From Ignavibacteria bacterium UBA7675 (GTDB taxonomy: Bacteria > Bacteroidota > Ignavibacteria > Kapaibacteriales > UB7675), in assembly GCA_002483085.1 (NCBI GenBank), contig DLHF01000062.1, positions 22,150 to 86,149 of the forward strand: a stretch of DNA of 64,000 nucleotides. The letters run 5' to 3'. Below the pieces are notes generated by a model. That model saw nothing but the letters and a program-made list of their open reading frames with translations, did no database searches and was not told where the DNA came from. A program made the position numbers and the translations under genes. Below are positions 37,663-47,794 of this stretch, in pieces (position 1 is the first letter of the stretch; each line of letters opens with the position of its first letter).

Positions 37663-37953
37663 ATGGCTCTGACACCCCTGCATGATCGCGTTATCGTAAA
37701 GGCAGCCCAGCCTGAAGAAGTAACAAAAGGCGGCATTATTCTGCCCGACACAGCAAAAGAAAAACCCCAACAAGGCGAAGTAATTGCTGTTGGCCCCGGC
37801 AAAACAGCCGAAGATGGCAAGCTCATTAGCATGCAGGTAAAAGTAGGCGACCAGATACTCTACGGTAAATACTCTGGTACGGAAATCAACATGGATGGCG
37901 AAGACTACCTGATTATGCGTGAATCCGACATTTTCGCTGTTGTCGGTCGCTAA
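37663..37953 (+). CDS. groES: Co-chaperonin GroES
   Basis: The 96-residue protein caps the GroEL ring. It starts [19 protein letters not shown], has the mobile loop [17 protein letters not shown] and [15 protein letters not shown], and ends [19 protein letters not shown] lies 8 bp before the ATG. It is first in the operon under the CIRCE and sigma-70-like promoter, with groL 65 bp downstream. Confidence 0.98.
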   Translation: MALTPLHDRVIVKAAQPEEVTKGGIILPDTAKEKPQQGEVIAVGPGKTAEDGKLISMQVKVGDQILYGKYSGTEINMDGEDYLIMRESDIFAVVGR

Positions 37954-37976
37954 TCCGCCGTAAATATTAGAATTAA

Positions 37977-39650
<1,674 letters not shown>

Positions 39651-39668
39651 TCCACTCCCACAGCCTGA

Positions 39669-39706
39669 AAAAAAATCCCGCGTTCACAAGAGCGCGGGAT
39701 TTTTTA
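39669..39706 (+). terminator. Terminator after groL
   Basis: A stem AAAAAATCCCGCG / CGCGGGATTTTTT with a 10-nt loop lies just past the groL stop, followed by a T-rich run. Confidence 0.9.
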
Positions 39707-39863
39707 TTTTCTATCCCTGCAATGCAACTCCGCAACATTTCGGCTGCGACGGCAGTATTCGCACCAGTCGTATTGCTCTATCCAGCACTCTCTGGCAATC
39801 TATGAACTGCACAAAAAACTACACGGCTCCGGCTGCAACAGTATTATTTTGGGATATAACTTT

Positions 39864-40832
39864 ATGACACTCCACATTATCAATGGCGACGCATTTACAA
39901 GCATTCTACACGGCGCTGGCATAATTGGCGACATCCTCCCCTGGCGCGACATTCTGCACGAAGGCCCCGTCCCTCCTGATAACTTCCCCGACCATTTCCA
40001 CGGCGTTCGCGCTGACTATATCGCCAGTCGCGGATGGGCTTCTTACGACAATGTGCGCTCCATGTTTGACGAACGCGAGCGCATACTCTCGCAAGCTGCT
40101 TCAAACAGCGAAATTGTGCTCTGGTTCGATCCCGATCTATACGACCAGTTGCAGCTTGTGCAGGTGCTTGCGCGCATCTGCCGCATCACTCCTGCACCGG
40201 CAATAGTGTCGCTTGTTGCTACCAATCATCCCGGCATACACAATGCCGAAGAAATACGCTCTCTTTTTGCACAGCGCACGATTGTCACCAGCGAGCAGTA
40301 CGCATGTGCACAGCGCACGTGGCAGGCTATTACCGCTGCTTCGCCCGAAAACATGTTGAGCATTCTCCGCAGCGACGACCTCGCAGAATTTCCGTGGTTA
40401 GGTGCAGCACTGCGCCGCTATCTCGAAGAATTTCCCAATGAAAATAATGGGCTTTCGCGCACGGAACGCACAATACTGCGCTGCACCACAGAGACTCCTT
40501 CCCTGCTCGATGCGTTTTCTGCGGTACAGGACAGTGAGGAACATCCCTTTCTCGGCGACACCGTGTTTGCATCCTATGTGGAGAAGTTCTGCACGTCGCG
40601 GATTCCCTTACTCGAACTAAAAAGCGAAGAACAATTTACACCGCTAACACCGACAAGTAGTACATTCTGGTATCAGCAGTTGCAGCTTACCAGCGCGGGC
40701 ACACAAGTAATGCAGCATCATGCAAGTAATATTGCGCTCAACGGTATCGACCGCTATGTAGGCGGCGTGCACATAAAGTCCGGCGAGCCAATTTGGTATC
40801 AGAATAAGGATGGCATGTTAATAAAGAAATAA
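39864..40832 (+). CDS. DUF1835-domain protein
   Basis: The protein has 322 residues. The start MTLHIINGDAF and GDILPWRDILHEGPVP match the DUF1835 signature, followed by a helical middle and a DUF3658-like C-terminus (LTSAGTQVM). The function of the family is unknown. I start at 39864, five codons inside the longest frame, where family members begin. It is a single gene between the groE terminator and convergent prfB. Confidence 0.82.
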   Translation: MTLHIINGDAFTSILHGAGIIGDILPWRDILHEGPVPPDNFPDHFHGVRADYIASRGWASYDNVRSMFDERERILSQAASNSEIVLWFDPDLYDQLQLVQVLARICRITPAPAIVSLVATNHPGIHNAEEIRSLFAQRTIVTSEQYACAQRTWQAITAASPENMLSILRSDDLAEFPWLGAALRRYLEEFPNENNGLSRTERTILRCTTETPSLLDAFSAVQDSEEHPFLGDTVFASYVEKFCTSRIPLLELKSEEQFTPLTPTSSTFWYQQLQLTSAGTQVMQHHASNIALNGIDRYVGGVHIKSGEPIWYQNKDGMLIKK

Positions 40833-40859
40833 GCAGAGCAGCGGCGTAAACAGAGCTTT

Positions 40860-41112
40860 TGGCACGTGCGTCGCTGGATGGGGCGGCGTAGAGGCGCCTC
40901 AAGCGACGCCCCTACGCCGCGTCGCTGTCACCGGTCGCAAACACCGTTTCGTGATCAACCATTGGCCTGTCGCCGAATTAGTACAGCATTGTCGTCTGGC
41001 GTTTATGTTCGGCGATTTTATTTGCACAAGACGCGGCGCTCGTCCGCGCATCACTCCCATGATAATTGCAGCGCGGTGCAGAGACAACAGCACGAACAAA
41101 GACTGAAGCGCA
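40860..41112 (+). repeat. Dispersed intergenic repeat, copy E (with nested hairpin)
   Basis: The left end is TGGCACGTGC, the exact core is at 40922-40939, and the right end is GCAGCGCGGTGCAGAGAC followed by GACTGAAGCGC. Between left end and core sits a hairpin (40883-40920) found also at 46589-46622. It lies between convergent genes. Confidence 0.75.
40883..40920. repeat. Palindromic module nested in repeat copy E
   Basis: The 14-nt arms GCGGCGTAGAGGCG / CGCCCCTACGCCGC pair with one mismatch around loop CCTCAAGCGA. The loop and arms are the reverse complement of the hairpin that ends the tandem array at 46589-46622. Confidence 0.75.
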
Positions 41113-41128
41113 TAATATTTTTCTAATA

Positions 41129-41161
41129 AAAAACTCCCACAGCAATCTGCGGGAGTTTTTT
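41129..41161 (-). terminator. Terminator after prfB
   Basis: The stem AAAAACTCCC / GGGAGTTTTT lies 32 bp past the prfB stop, with extra pairing inside and a T-run on the minus strand. Confidence 0.82.
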
Positions 41162-41192
41162 AATCGCCATGCGATATTTGCAGCACAGGCTC

Positions 41193-42318
41193 TTACTGCC
41201 CGATACCATTCTCCATATCTTCCTGTGCAAACTCCATGAGGTACGCTTTGATAAACTCGTCGATTTCGCCATCCATCACAGCGTGTACATCTGTTTTTTT
41301 CATTTCAGTACGATGATCGTTCACCATCGTGTACGGCTGGAACACATAGGAGCGAATCTGGCTGCCCCATTCAATTTTTTTCTTTGTTCCTTCGATAACT
41401 GCGCGCGCGGCTTCTTCTTCTTCTAAACGTTTTTTGTAAAGCTGCGATTTCAGCATTTTCATCGCGCGTTCACGGTTCTGAAACTGCGAGCGTTCCTGCT
41501 GGCAGGACACCACGATACCCGACGGAATATGACGAAGGCGCACAGCGGTTTCCACCTTATTGACATTCTGGCCGCCCTTGCCACCCGAGCGAAACGTATC
41601 CATTTCCACGTCTGCGGGATTGACTTCGATCTCGATATCGTCGTCGACTTCTGGATACACGAACACCGACGCAAACGAAGTATGGCGCCGCGCATTAGAG
41701 TCGAACGGCGAAATACGCACAAGGCGGTGCACGCCATTTTCAGCTTTTAGATAGCCATAGGCGAACTTGCCCTGGATTTCGAGGGTAGCAGATTTGATCC
41801 CTGCGACATCGCCTTCTACTTCATCGGCCAGATATACTTTGTAACCGTGGCGATCAGCCCAGCGTGTGTACATACGCGTGAGCATTTCCGACCAGTCCTG
41901 AGCTTCGGTGCCTCCGGCTCCTGCGTTGATATGCAGAATCGCGTTTCGCTCGTCGTCTGGCCCGGACAGGATATTGCGAAACTCCAGCTCTTCGAGAATT
42001 TGCTTAGCGCGATCGAGCTCGGCGTCGATTTCCGACTCCATCGACTCATCTTCCATTTCGATAGCGAGATCGCGCATAGCCCCGGCATCGTCGACAGCAC
42101 GGCTGGCGGTACCCCACGAGGTAATCCACTCCTTGCGTTCGGCGATTTCCTGCATGGTCTTCTGGGCAGCCATATTATCGTCCCAAAAGTCCGGCTGCTG
42201 CGACTGGTGTTCCATTTCTTCGGCCTCTCTTATCTTGCGATCGAGGTCAAAGAAACCTCCGCAGTTGAAGGAGGCGTTCCTGAAGTTCTTTGATACGGGA
42301 TTGTTGTATGTCGAACAT
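41193..42318 (-). CDS. prfB: Peptide chain release factor 2 (programmed +1 frameshift)
   Basis: RF2 releases peptides at UGA and UAA. The true start is ATG 42318, with AGAGAGG upstream. Frame 0 reads 23 codons ([20 protein letters not shown], then RFL) and meets TGA at 42249-42247. A +1 shift at CTT continues as [15 protein letters not shown] for a total of 374 residues. The GGQ catalytic loop ([16 protein letters not shown]) and stop-recognition SPF (ISPFDSN) are present. The single-frame reading that starts at 42374 is wrong at its N-terminus. It is divergent from clpC. Confidence 0.96.
42246..42261 (-). promoter_or_regulatory. prfB recoding site
   Basis: On the minus strand it reads CGGAGGTTTCTTTGAC. 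An SD-like GGAGG lies three bases before the slippery CTT, followed by in-frame UGA and C. This is the same arrangement as the Escherichia coli RF2 site, giving autoregulation by RF2 level. Confidence 0.95.
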
Positions 42319-42733
42319 AGCTGTCCTCTCTGTGTAGAATGTGTAACTATTATGCTTTTAAGTGTTTTTCTCAAGAAGAGAGAACTCCAAAATTACGCAT
42401 TTTTTCGCTAACTCTCTAATTATGAAGGAGGTATGGATGAAACAATTCACGGGCAGTATGGTTCTCGCAAACGCGCATACTTTTCGATTGTCATCGATAC
42501 CCGGAAAGTGTATTTTAGAAACATCGGAAAGCGCCAGCCGCACACTCAATAATCGCATGTATTGAGCGTCAACGAAAGAAGCGCAAACGCGGTGTTAGCC
42601 GCAGTCGGGCAAGAGTATAACACAGATGTTATTTATGGCGAATACGGCAAGGTGAAGTCCCCTGCTGTTCACAGACAGCAAACCGGCCCAGGACAATCAA
42701 TGTAATATTCGCTTTTTCACAAAGGGTACCATC
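42319..42733. other. Divergent region prfB / clpC with a small SD-led frame
   Basis: This 415-bp gap holds promoters for both genes. A perfect SD (AAGGAGGT, 42426-42433) precedes ATG 42437 and a 42-codon frame (MKQFTGSMVLANAHTF..., to 42565). An overlapping frame from 42433 reads MDETIHGQYGSRKRAYFSIV... (39 residues). Neither is recognised. From 42570 to 42733 I see no clear RNA fold. Confidence 0.4.
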
Positions 42734-45247
42734 ATGGAAGGCAATTTTTCCAACAGGGTCAACGACGTCATACGGCTGAGTAGAGAAGAAGCGATACGTC
42801 TCGGACATGATTACATCGGTACAGAGCATCTGCTGCTGGGAATCATTCGCGAAGGTGAAGGTATTGCCATTAAGATCCTGCGCAACCTTGGCGTCGACCT
42901 GTTTAAACTGAAAAAGGCCATCGAAGATACCGTTCGCTCCAGCGGCGGCACACTTACGATTGGCAATATCCCTCTTACAAAGCAGGCAGAAAAGGTGCTC
43001 AAGATCACCTATCTTGAAGCCAAGCTGTACAAATCAGACGTTATAGGCACCGAGCATTTGCTCCTTTCGCTTCTGAGAGATGATGATAATATTGCCGCTC
43101 AGATACTGTCGCAGTTCTCCGTTACCTATGATGCGGTGAGGGCTGAACTCGACAATATTATTAGCGGTAAGCCAAGCTCGTCGTCGAAACCAGAAAAGCG
43201 CGCAGGCGGCAAAAAAGCGGCTCCTGAGCGCGCGAAGACCCCTGTACTTGACAACTTCGGACGCGATCTTACAAAGCTCGCTCTGGACGGCAAACTCGAT
43301 CCGGTCATTGGCCGTGAAAAAGAAATCGAACGCGTAGCCCAAGTGCTCTCGCGCCGCAAGAAAAACAATCCAGTGCTTATTGGCGAACCGGGTGTGGGTA
43401 AAACCGCCATCGCCGAGGGACTGGCGCTGCAGATTATTCAGAAAAAAGTGTCGCGCGTACTGCACGACAAACGAATCGTTACGCTCGACCTCGCAGCTTT
43501 AGTAGCAGGTACAAAGTATCGCGGCCAGTTTGAAGAGCGCATGAAAGCCGTGATGAACGAGCTCGAAAAAGCGAAAGATGTTATTCTGTTTATCGACGAA
43601 TTGCATACAATCGTAGGTGCAGGTGGCGCTTCAGGCTCGCTCGATGCGTCCAACATCTTTAAGCCTGCTCTCGCGCGGGGCGATATTCAGTGCATTGGCG
43701 CTACCACGCTGGATGAATACCGCCAGTATATCGAAAAAGATGGCGCTTTAGACCGCCGTTTTCAGAAGATTATCGTAGAACCGCCCTCGGTGGAAGAAAC
43801 GCTGCAAATTCTCAGCAATATCAAGAATAAGTACGAAGAGCATCACAGTGTGCTGTACACCGATGAAGCGGTAAAATCATGTGTGAAGCTCTCGGATCGG
43901 TATATCACAGACCGCTTCCTGCCAGACAAGGCCATTGATATTTTAGATGAAGCAGGCGCGCGAGTCCATCTGTCTAATATCGTCGTCCCGAAAGAAATCC
44001 TCGACCTTGAGGAGCAAATCGAGATGGTGAAAGAACAGAAAAACCAGGTGGTAAAATCGCAGAACTTCGAGGAAGCTGCACGCCTCCGCGATTTGGAGAA
44101 AAAGCTTCAATCCGATCTGGAAAATGCGAAACAAGAATGGGAAGAAAATGCCAGCGAAATGATTTTCACGGTGACTGAAGATGATGTGGCTGACGTAGTA
44201 GCAATGGTGACAGGCATTCCGGTGAATAAAATTGCCGAAAGCGAAAACGCTCGCCTGATGAACATGGCTGCCGAACTCAAAGCCGAAGTCGTAGGGCAAG
44301 ATGAAGCAATCGAACAACTCGCCAAGGCAATTCGCCGGTCACGCGCTGGTCTGAAAGACCCTAAACGCCCCATCGGTACGTTCATGTTCCTCGGCCCAAC
44401 TGGCGTCGGTAAAACTGAACTGGCCAAGGCACTCGCACGCTATATGTTCCACACCGAAGACGCTCTCATCCGCGTGGATATGAGCGAGTATATGGAGAAA
44501 TTCTCGGTGTCGCGTCTGGTAGGAGCGCCTCCGGGATATGTGGGATACGAAGAAGGCGGACAGCTTACAGAAAAAGTACGACGCAAACCGTACAGTATCA
44601 TTCTGCTCGACGAAATTGAGAAAGCACACCCGGATGTCTTTAATATCCTGCTCCAGGTGTTCGACGACGGTATTCTTACCGACGGACTCGGTCGCCGTGT
44701 AGATTTCCGCAACACCATTCTGATTATGACCTCCAACATTGGTGTGCGCGATATTAAAGCGGGCGGAAAGATCGGATTTGCACATGCACAGGATATGGTC
44801 GACGACAGATATAAGTATATGAAGACCACGATTGAGGAATCGCTGAAACGCACGTTTAATCCCGAGTTCCTCAACCGTATCGACGATACGATTATTTTCC
44901 ACAGCCTTAACAAAGATCATATCTATCATATCATCGACATCCAAGCGAAAAAGCTGTTCGAACGCGTGAACGAAATGGGTATTACTCTGGAGTTTACAAA
45001 AACAGCAAAAGACTTTCTCGTGGAAAAAGGATATGATGAAAAATACGGAGCACGCCCCCTGCGCCGCGCACTGCAAAAGCACGTGGAAGATGAGCTCGCC
45101 GAGGAACTCCTCAATGGCACTCTGAAAGAGGGCGCTCACGTAAAAGTTAAATACGATAAAAAGCAGGAAAAACTTCTCTTTACGCAAAGTCCGCGCGATA
45201 AAAAAGAACAGGAAGAAAAAGAAAACGCCGACCTGAGTGAAGAATAA
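42734..45247 (+). CDS. clpC: ATP-dependent Clp protease ATPase subunit ClpC
   Basis: The 837-residue AAA+ unfoldase feeds ClpP. Two Clp N-repeats (about 5-145: [30 protein letters not shown]) come first. D1 has Walker [15 protein letters not shown] and Walker [14 protein letters not shown]-type segment ([16 protein letters not shown]) identifies ClpC rather than ClpB. D2 has [14 protein letters not shown] and [12 protein letters not shown]. The C-terminus is acidic. No mcsA, mcsB or ctsR is nearby. A terminator follows, then rlmN on the same strand. Confidence 0.97.
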   Translation: MEGNFSNRVNDVIRLSREEAIRLGHDYIGTEHLLLGIIREGEGIAIKILRNLGVDLFKLKKAIEDTVRSSGGTLTIGNIPLTKQAEKVLKITYLEAKLYKSDVIGTEHLLLSLLRDDDNIAAQILSQFSVTYDAVRAELDNIISGKPSSSSKPEKRAGGKKAAPERAKTPVLDNFGRDLTKLALDGKLDPVIGREKEIERVAQVLSRRKKNNPVLIGEPGVGKTAIAEGLALQIIQKKVSRVLHDKRIVTLDLAALVAGTKYRGQFEERMKAVMNELEKAKDVILFIDELHTIVGAGGASGSLDASNIFKPALARGDIQCIGATTLDEYRQYIEKDGALDRRFQKIIVEPPSVEETLQILSNIKNKYEEHHSVLYTDEAVKSCVKLSDRYITDRFLPDKAIDILDEAGARVHLSNIVVPKEILDLEEQIEMVKEQKNQVVKSQNFEEAARLRDLEKKLQSDLENAKQEWEENASEMIFTVTEDDVADVVAMVTGIPVNKIAESENARLMNMAAELKAEVVGQDEAIEQLAKAIRRSRAGLKDPKRPIGTFMFLGPTGVGKTELAKALARYMFHTEDALIRVDMSEYMEKFSVSRLVGAPPGYVGYEEGGQLTEKVRRKPYSIILLDEIEKAHPDVFNILLQVFDDGILTDGLGRRVDFRNTILIMTSNIGVRDIKAGGKIGFAHAQDMVDDRYKYMKTTIEESLKRTFNPEFLNRIDDTIIFHSLNKDHIYHIIDIQAKKLFERVNEMGITLEFTKTAKDFLVEKGYDEKYGARPLRRALQKHVEDELAEELLNGTLKEGAHVKVKYDKKQEKLLFTQSPRDKKEQEEKENADLSEE

Positions 45248-45272
45248 TCTCCAGCTTCTCTAATTGCCTCCT

Positions 45273-45307
45273 AAGCTCCGCACGATCCTGTCGTGCGGAG
45301 CTTTTAC
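45273..45307 (+). terminator. Terminator between clpC and rlmN
   Basis: A perfect AAGCTCCGCACGA / TCGTGCGGAGCTT stem with a 5-nt loop precedes TTTTACTTT. rlmN starts 18 bp later, so read-through or a promoter within clpC or overlapping the hairpin is needed for rlmN. Confidence 0.85.
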
Positions 45308-45324
45308 TTTGAAGAGCTCAATAT

Positions 45325-46419
45325 ATGCAATCGACAGATTCTCAACAGAAGACACAGCTTCTCGGCCTTTCCACTGTGGAACTCGAAGCACTGTGCAAGG
45401 AACTCGGGGAACCAGCTTACCGTGCGCGCCAGCTATTCCGCTGGCTGTACAACAAGCGCGCCTCGTCGTTTGATTCTATGACCGATCTGTCGCACTCGCT
45501 ACGCGGGAAACTGAAAGAACGGGCTGTCATTGGATTCCCAACGATACGTACCATCCAGCACTCCGACGATGGTACAAAAAAATTCCTCTTGGTACTCGAC
45601 GACGAACGCGAAATAGAATCGGTGCTCATTCCCAGCGAAATGCGCGATGATGAAGGCGAATCCAAACGCCTTACTATTTGTGTTTCTACGCAGGTAGGTT
45701 GCTCCCTCGGTTGTAAGTTCTGTGCAACTGCATCAATTAAGATGAAGCGTAATCTCAGCGCAGGCGAAATACTCGGCCAGCTTTTGCTGGTACAACAACA
45801 CTCCGACCGGGATATCACAAACCTCGTGTTCATGGGCATGGGCGAGCCTCTGCTCAACTACGATAATGTGATGAAAGCCACGGATATTATGATCCATCCG
45901 GACGCGGAGCTGCTCACGCCACGCCGTATCACGCTTTCCACATCGGGCGTAGTAGATGGTATCCAGCGCATGGCCGACGAAAACCGCCCCATTAAGCTCG
46001 CGCTGTCGTTGCACGCCTCTACCGATGGGCTGCGGACAGAGCTTATGCCTATCAATCGCAAGTGGAATCTGCGGCTGCTCGGCGATACTATAGAATACTA
46101 CTACCGAAAAACCCGAAAAACTGTCACGTATGAGTATATCCTTTTTGGCGGACTCAACGACTCCTATCAGGATGCCGTGCGCCTGGCAAAACTCACGCGA
46201 CGCGTTCCCTCCAAAGTCAATGTTATCCCCTTCCACCCTATCGACTTTACTAACCCAACTGGAATTTCCGCAGAACTCGCGCCCGCATCTGCCGAAGATT
46301 TCGACCGGTTCCTCGGTTATCTACGCAGCCTCGACGTTACGGTAATGGTGCGATCTTCCAGCGGTAAAGATATCCACGCAGCATGTGGCCAGCTCGCGCT
46401 TTCGCAGGTAGTGCAGTAA
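45325..46419 (+). CDS. rlmN: 23S rRNA/tRNA adenine-C2 methyltransferase RlmN
   Basis: This 364-residue radical-SAM enzyme methylates A2503 of 23S rRNA and A37 of some tRNAs. The cluster-binding GCSLGCKFCATAS (CxxxCxxC), FMGMGEPLLNYDNV, and the mechanistic second Cys in SGKDIHAACGQL are present. It lies just downstream of the clpC terminator. It is followed by the 26-bp tandem array. Confidence 0.96.
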   Translation: MQSTDSQQKTQLLGLSTVELEALCKELGEPAYRARQLFRWLYNKRASSFDSMTDLSHSLRGKLKERAVIGFPTIRTIQHSDDGTKKFLLVLDDEREIESVLIPSEMRDDEGESKRLTICVSTQVGCSLGCKFCATASIKMKRNLSAGEILGQLLLVQQHSDRDITNLVFMGMGEPLLNYDNVMKATDIMIHPDAELLTPRRITLSTSGVVDGIQRMADENRPIKLALSLHASTDGLRTELMPINRKWNLRLLGDTIEYYYRKTRKTVTYEYILFGGLNDSYQDAVRLAKLTRRVPSKVNVIPFHPIDFTNPTGISAELAPASAEDFDRFLGYLRSLDVTVMVRSSSGKDIHAACGQLALSQVVQ

Positions 46420-46450
46420 GCAAGGATATGTAACGCATCAATACCAAAAC

Positions 46451-46583
46451 AGACGGCGTGTAGAGGCGCATTCAAATGGAACGGTGTAGAGGCGCATTCA
46501 AATCGGACGGCGTAGGGGCGCATTCAAATCGGATGGCGTAGGGGCGCATTCAAATCAGACGGCGCATAGAGGCGCATTCAAAT
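46451..46583 (+). repeat. Tandem array of five 26-28 bp units
   Basis: There are five direct units based on CGGACGGCGTAGGGGCGCAT plus TCAAAT, at 46451, 46478, 46504, 46530 and 46556. They vary at a few bases and are contiguous with no spacers, so this is not CRISPR. The array runs into a hairpin built from the same GGCGTAGGGGCG unit start. Confidence 0.9.
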
Positions 46584-46588
46584 CGGAC

Positions 46589-46622
46589 GGCGTAGGGGCG
46601 TCGCTTGAGGCGCCCCTACGCC
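46589..46622. repeat. Terminal hairpin of the tandem array
   Basis: The perfect 12-bp arms GGCGTAGGGGCG / CGCCCCTACGCC enclose loop TCGCTTGAGG. The same module occurs inverted at 40883-40920. The rest of the 46420-46787 gap shows only the promoter side of the next gene. Confidence 0.88.
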
Positions 46623-46787
46623 GGTCGTACATCCGGCAATTCAGAGCCCAAAAGACAGGGGAAACACATGAAACGACAGAGCAATCCACAGTTTTGTGGC
46701 CAATATCAATATGCGACGTTGACTGCCTAACCGATGCGTTGTATATTGCGTTTTACCGTTCCCGGTGTACACCAATCAAGAGGTCGT

Positions 46788-47705
46788 ATGCGTCTATCCG
46801 CCGTCTTTCTCGTTATTCTTTGCATCGCTCTGTCTGCCGATGCCGTCGCTTCTGTGTCGCTGGACGGTATACGCCCAAACGCGGAAACGCGCTACTATGT
46901 TCGTCTTTCGGAAGGCGATATACTCACTGGTGTCATTGTAGAAGTATTCGACGACGAGCGCGGGGGAGCAGCTATTAAAATGAAAACAGCGATAGGCACA
47001 GCCACAGTGTATGCTTCGCAAATCGAAGAAATTACGCCTTTAGAACAAGCCTACCCGCACAGCCATCGCATATTCATCATGCCAACAGCCGAACCTATCG
47101 GCAGCAATCATTTTATTGGACTATACGAACTCTTATTCCTGTACGGTGGCGCTGGTATTGCCGATGTCGTATCGGTTACTGCCGGGCGCAGTATGGTGCC
47201 ATCGGTACCCTCTTCCGAACAGGTGTCGGTGCTCAATATCAAAGCAACAGTGTACCGCGAGGAGCAACACGACCTTCCGGGGCATATTTCGTTTGCTCTC
47301 GGCGCCAACTTTGCTTGGCTGAACGACCGCAATCGCCTTGTAAATCTCTACGGTGTCGGCACTTTTACCGGTGCTCGTGCTCGTATTACCGGTACTCTTT
47401 TCTATAAAGCAGCAGGCGAAGATGTAGTAACAGCCCAGGCGGGCACCATAGGAAGCACAAACATCAACTATGCGCGGGGAGCTGTTGGCATTGGTGTTGG
47501 GCTCGACACCAAGCTCACCAATGGACGCTACGATCTTCACGTGCTGGCCGAGTTGTGGAATCACGATATAGGACGCCCGAGCAATACAGCAGTGCTACTT
47601 GGCCTGCGGCTGTGGAATACGGATTTTTCTGCCGACTTTGGCATAGCCTTCTTTACAGCGCCAGCAATTGCGCCTGTGGCTAACTTTGTGTGGACGCCCT
47701 TCTGA
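46788..47705 (+). CDS. Exported protein of unknown function
   Basis: The protein has 305 residues. A signal peptide (MRLSAVFLVILCIALSADAV) precedes an N-terminal region (YVRLSEGDILTGVIVEVFDD ... VYASQIEEI) that resembles a small SH3-like/Sm-like beta domain. The rest looks like an outer membrane beta-barrel ending FVWTPF. I do not recognise the family. AAGAGG lies 6 bp before ATG 46788, which decides the start against one 18 codons upstream. Confidence 0.65.
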   Translation: MRLSAVFLVILCIALSADAVASVSLDGIRPNAETRYYVRLSEGDILTGVIVEVFDDERGGAAIKMKTAIGTATVYASQIEEITPLEQAYPHSHRIFIMPTAEPIGSNHFIGLYELLFLYGGAGIADVVSVTAGRSMVPSVPSSEQVSVLNIKATVYREEQHDLPGHISFALGANFAWLNDRNRLVNLYGVGTFTGARARITGTLFYKAAGEDVVTAQAGTIGSTNINYARGAVGIGVGLDTKLTNGRYDLHVLAELWNHDIGRPSNTAVLLGLRLWNTDFSADFGIAFFTAPAIAPVANFVWTPF

Positions 47706-47794
47706 TACAGACAACGCGGGCGTACAAACGTAGCTGGGTACAAGAATTCCTCTGTTGTCGGGGCGAGGTTTCTAAAGCAATGTCTCCAACGAAA

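Noticed and set aside
42570..42733. Cobalamin-riboswitch-like GGTGAAGTCCCCTGCTG stretch before clpC
   Set aside because: The B12-box and the rest of the fold are missing, and clpC is not a cobalamin gene.
46451..46622. Possible CRISPR array
   Set aside because: Units are contiguous, have no unique spacers, and no cas genes are nearby.
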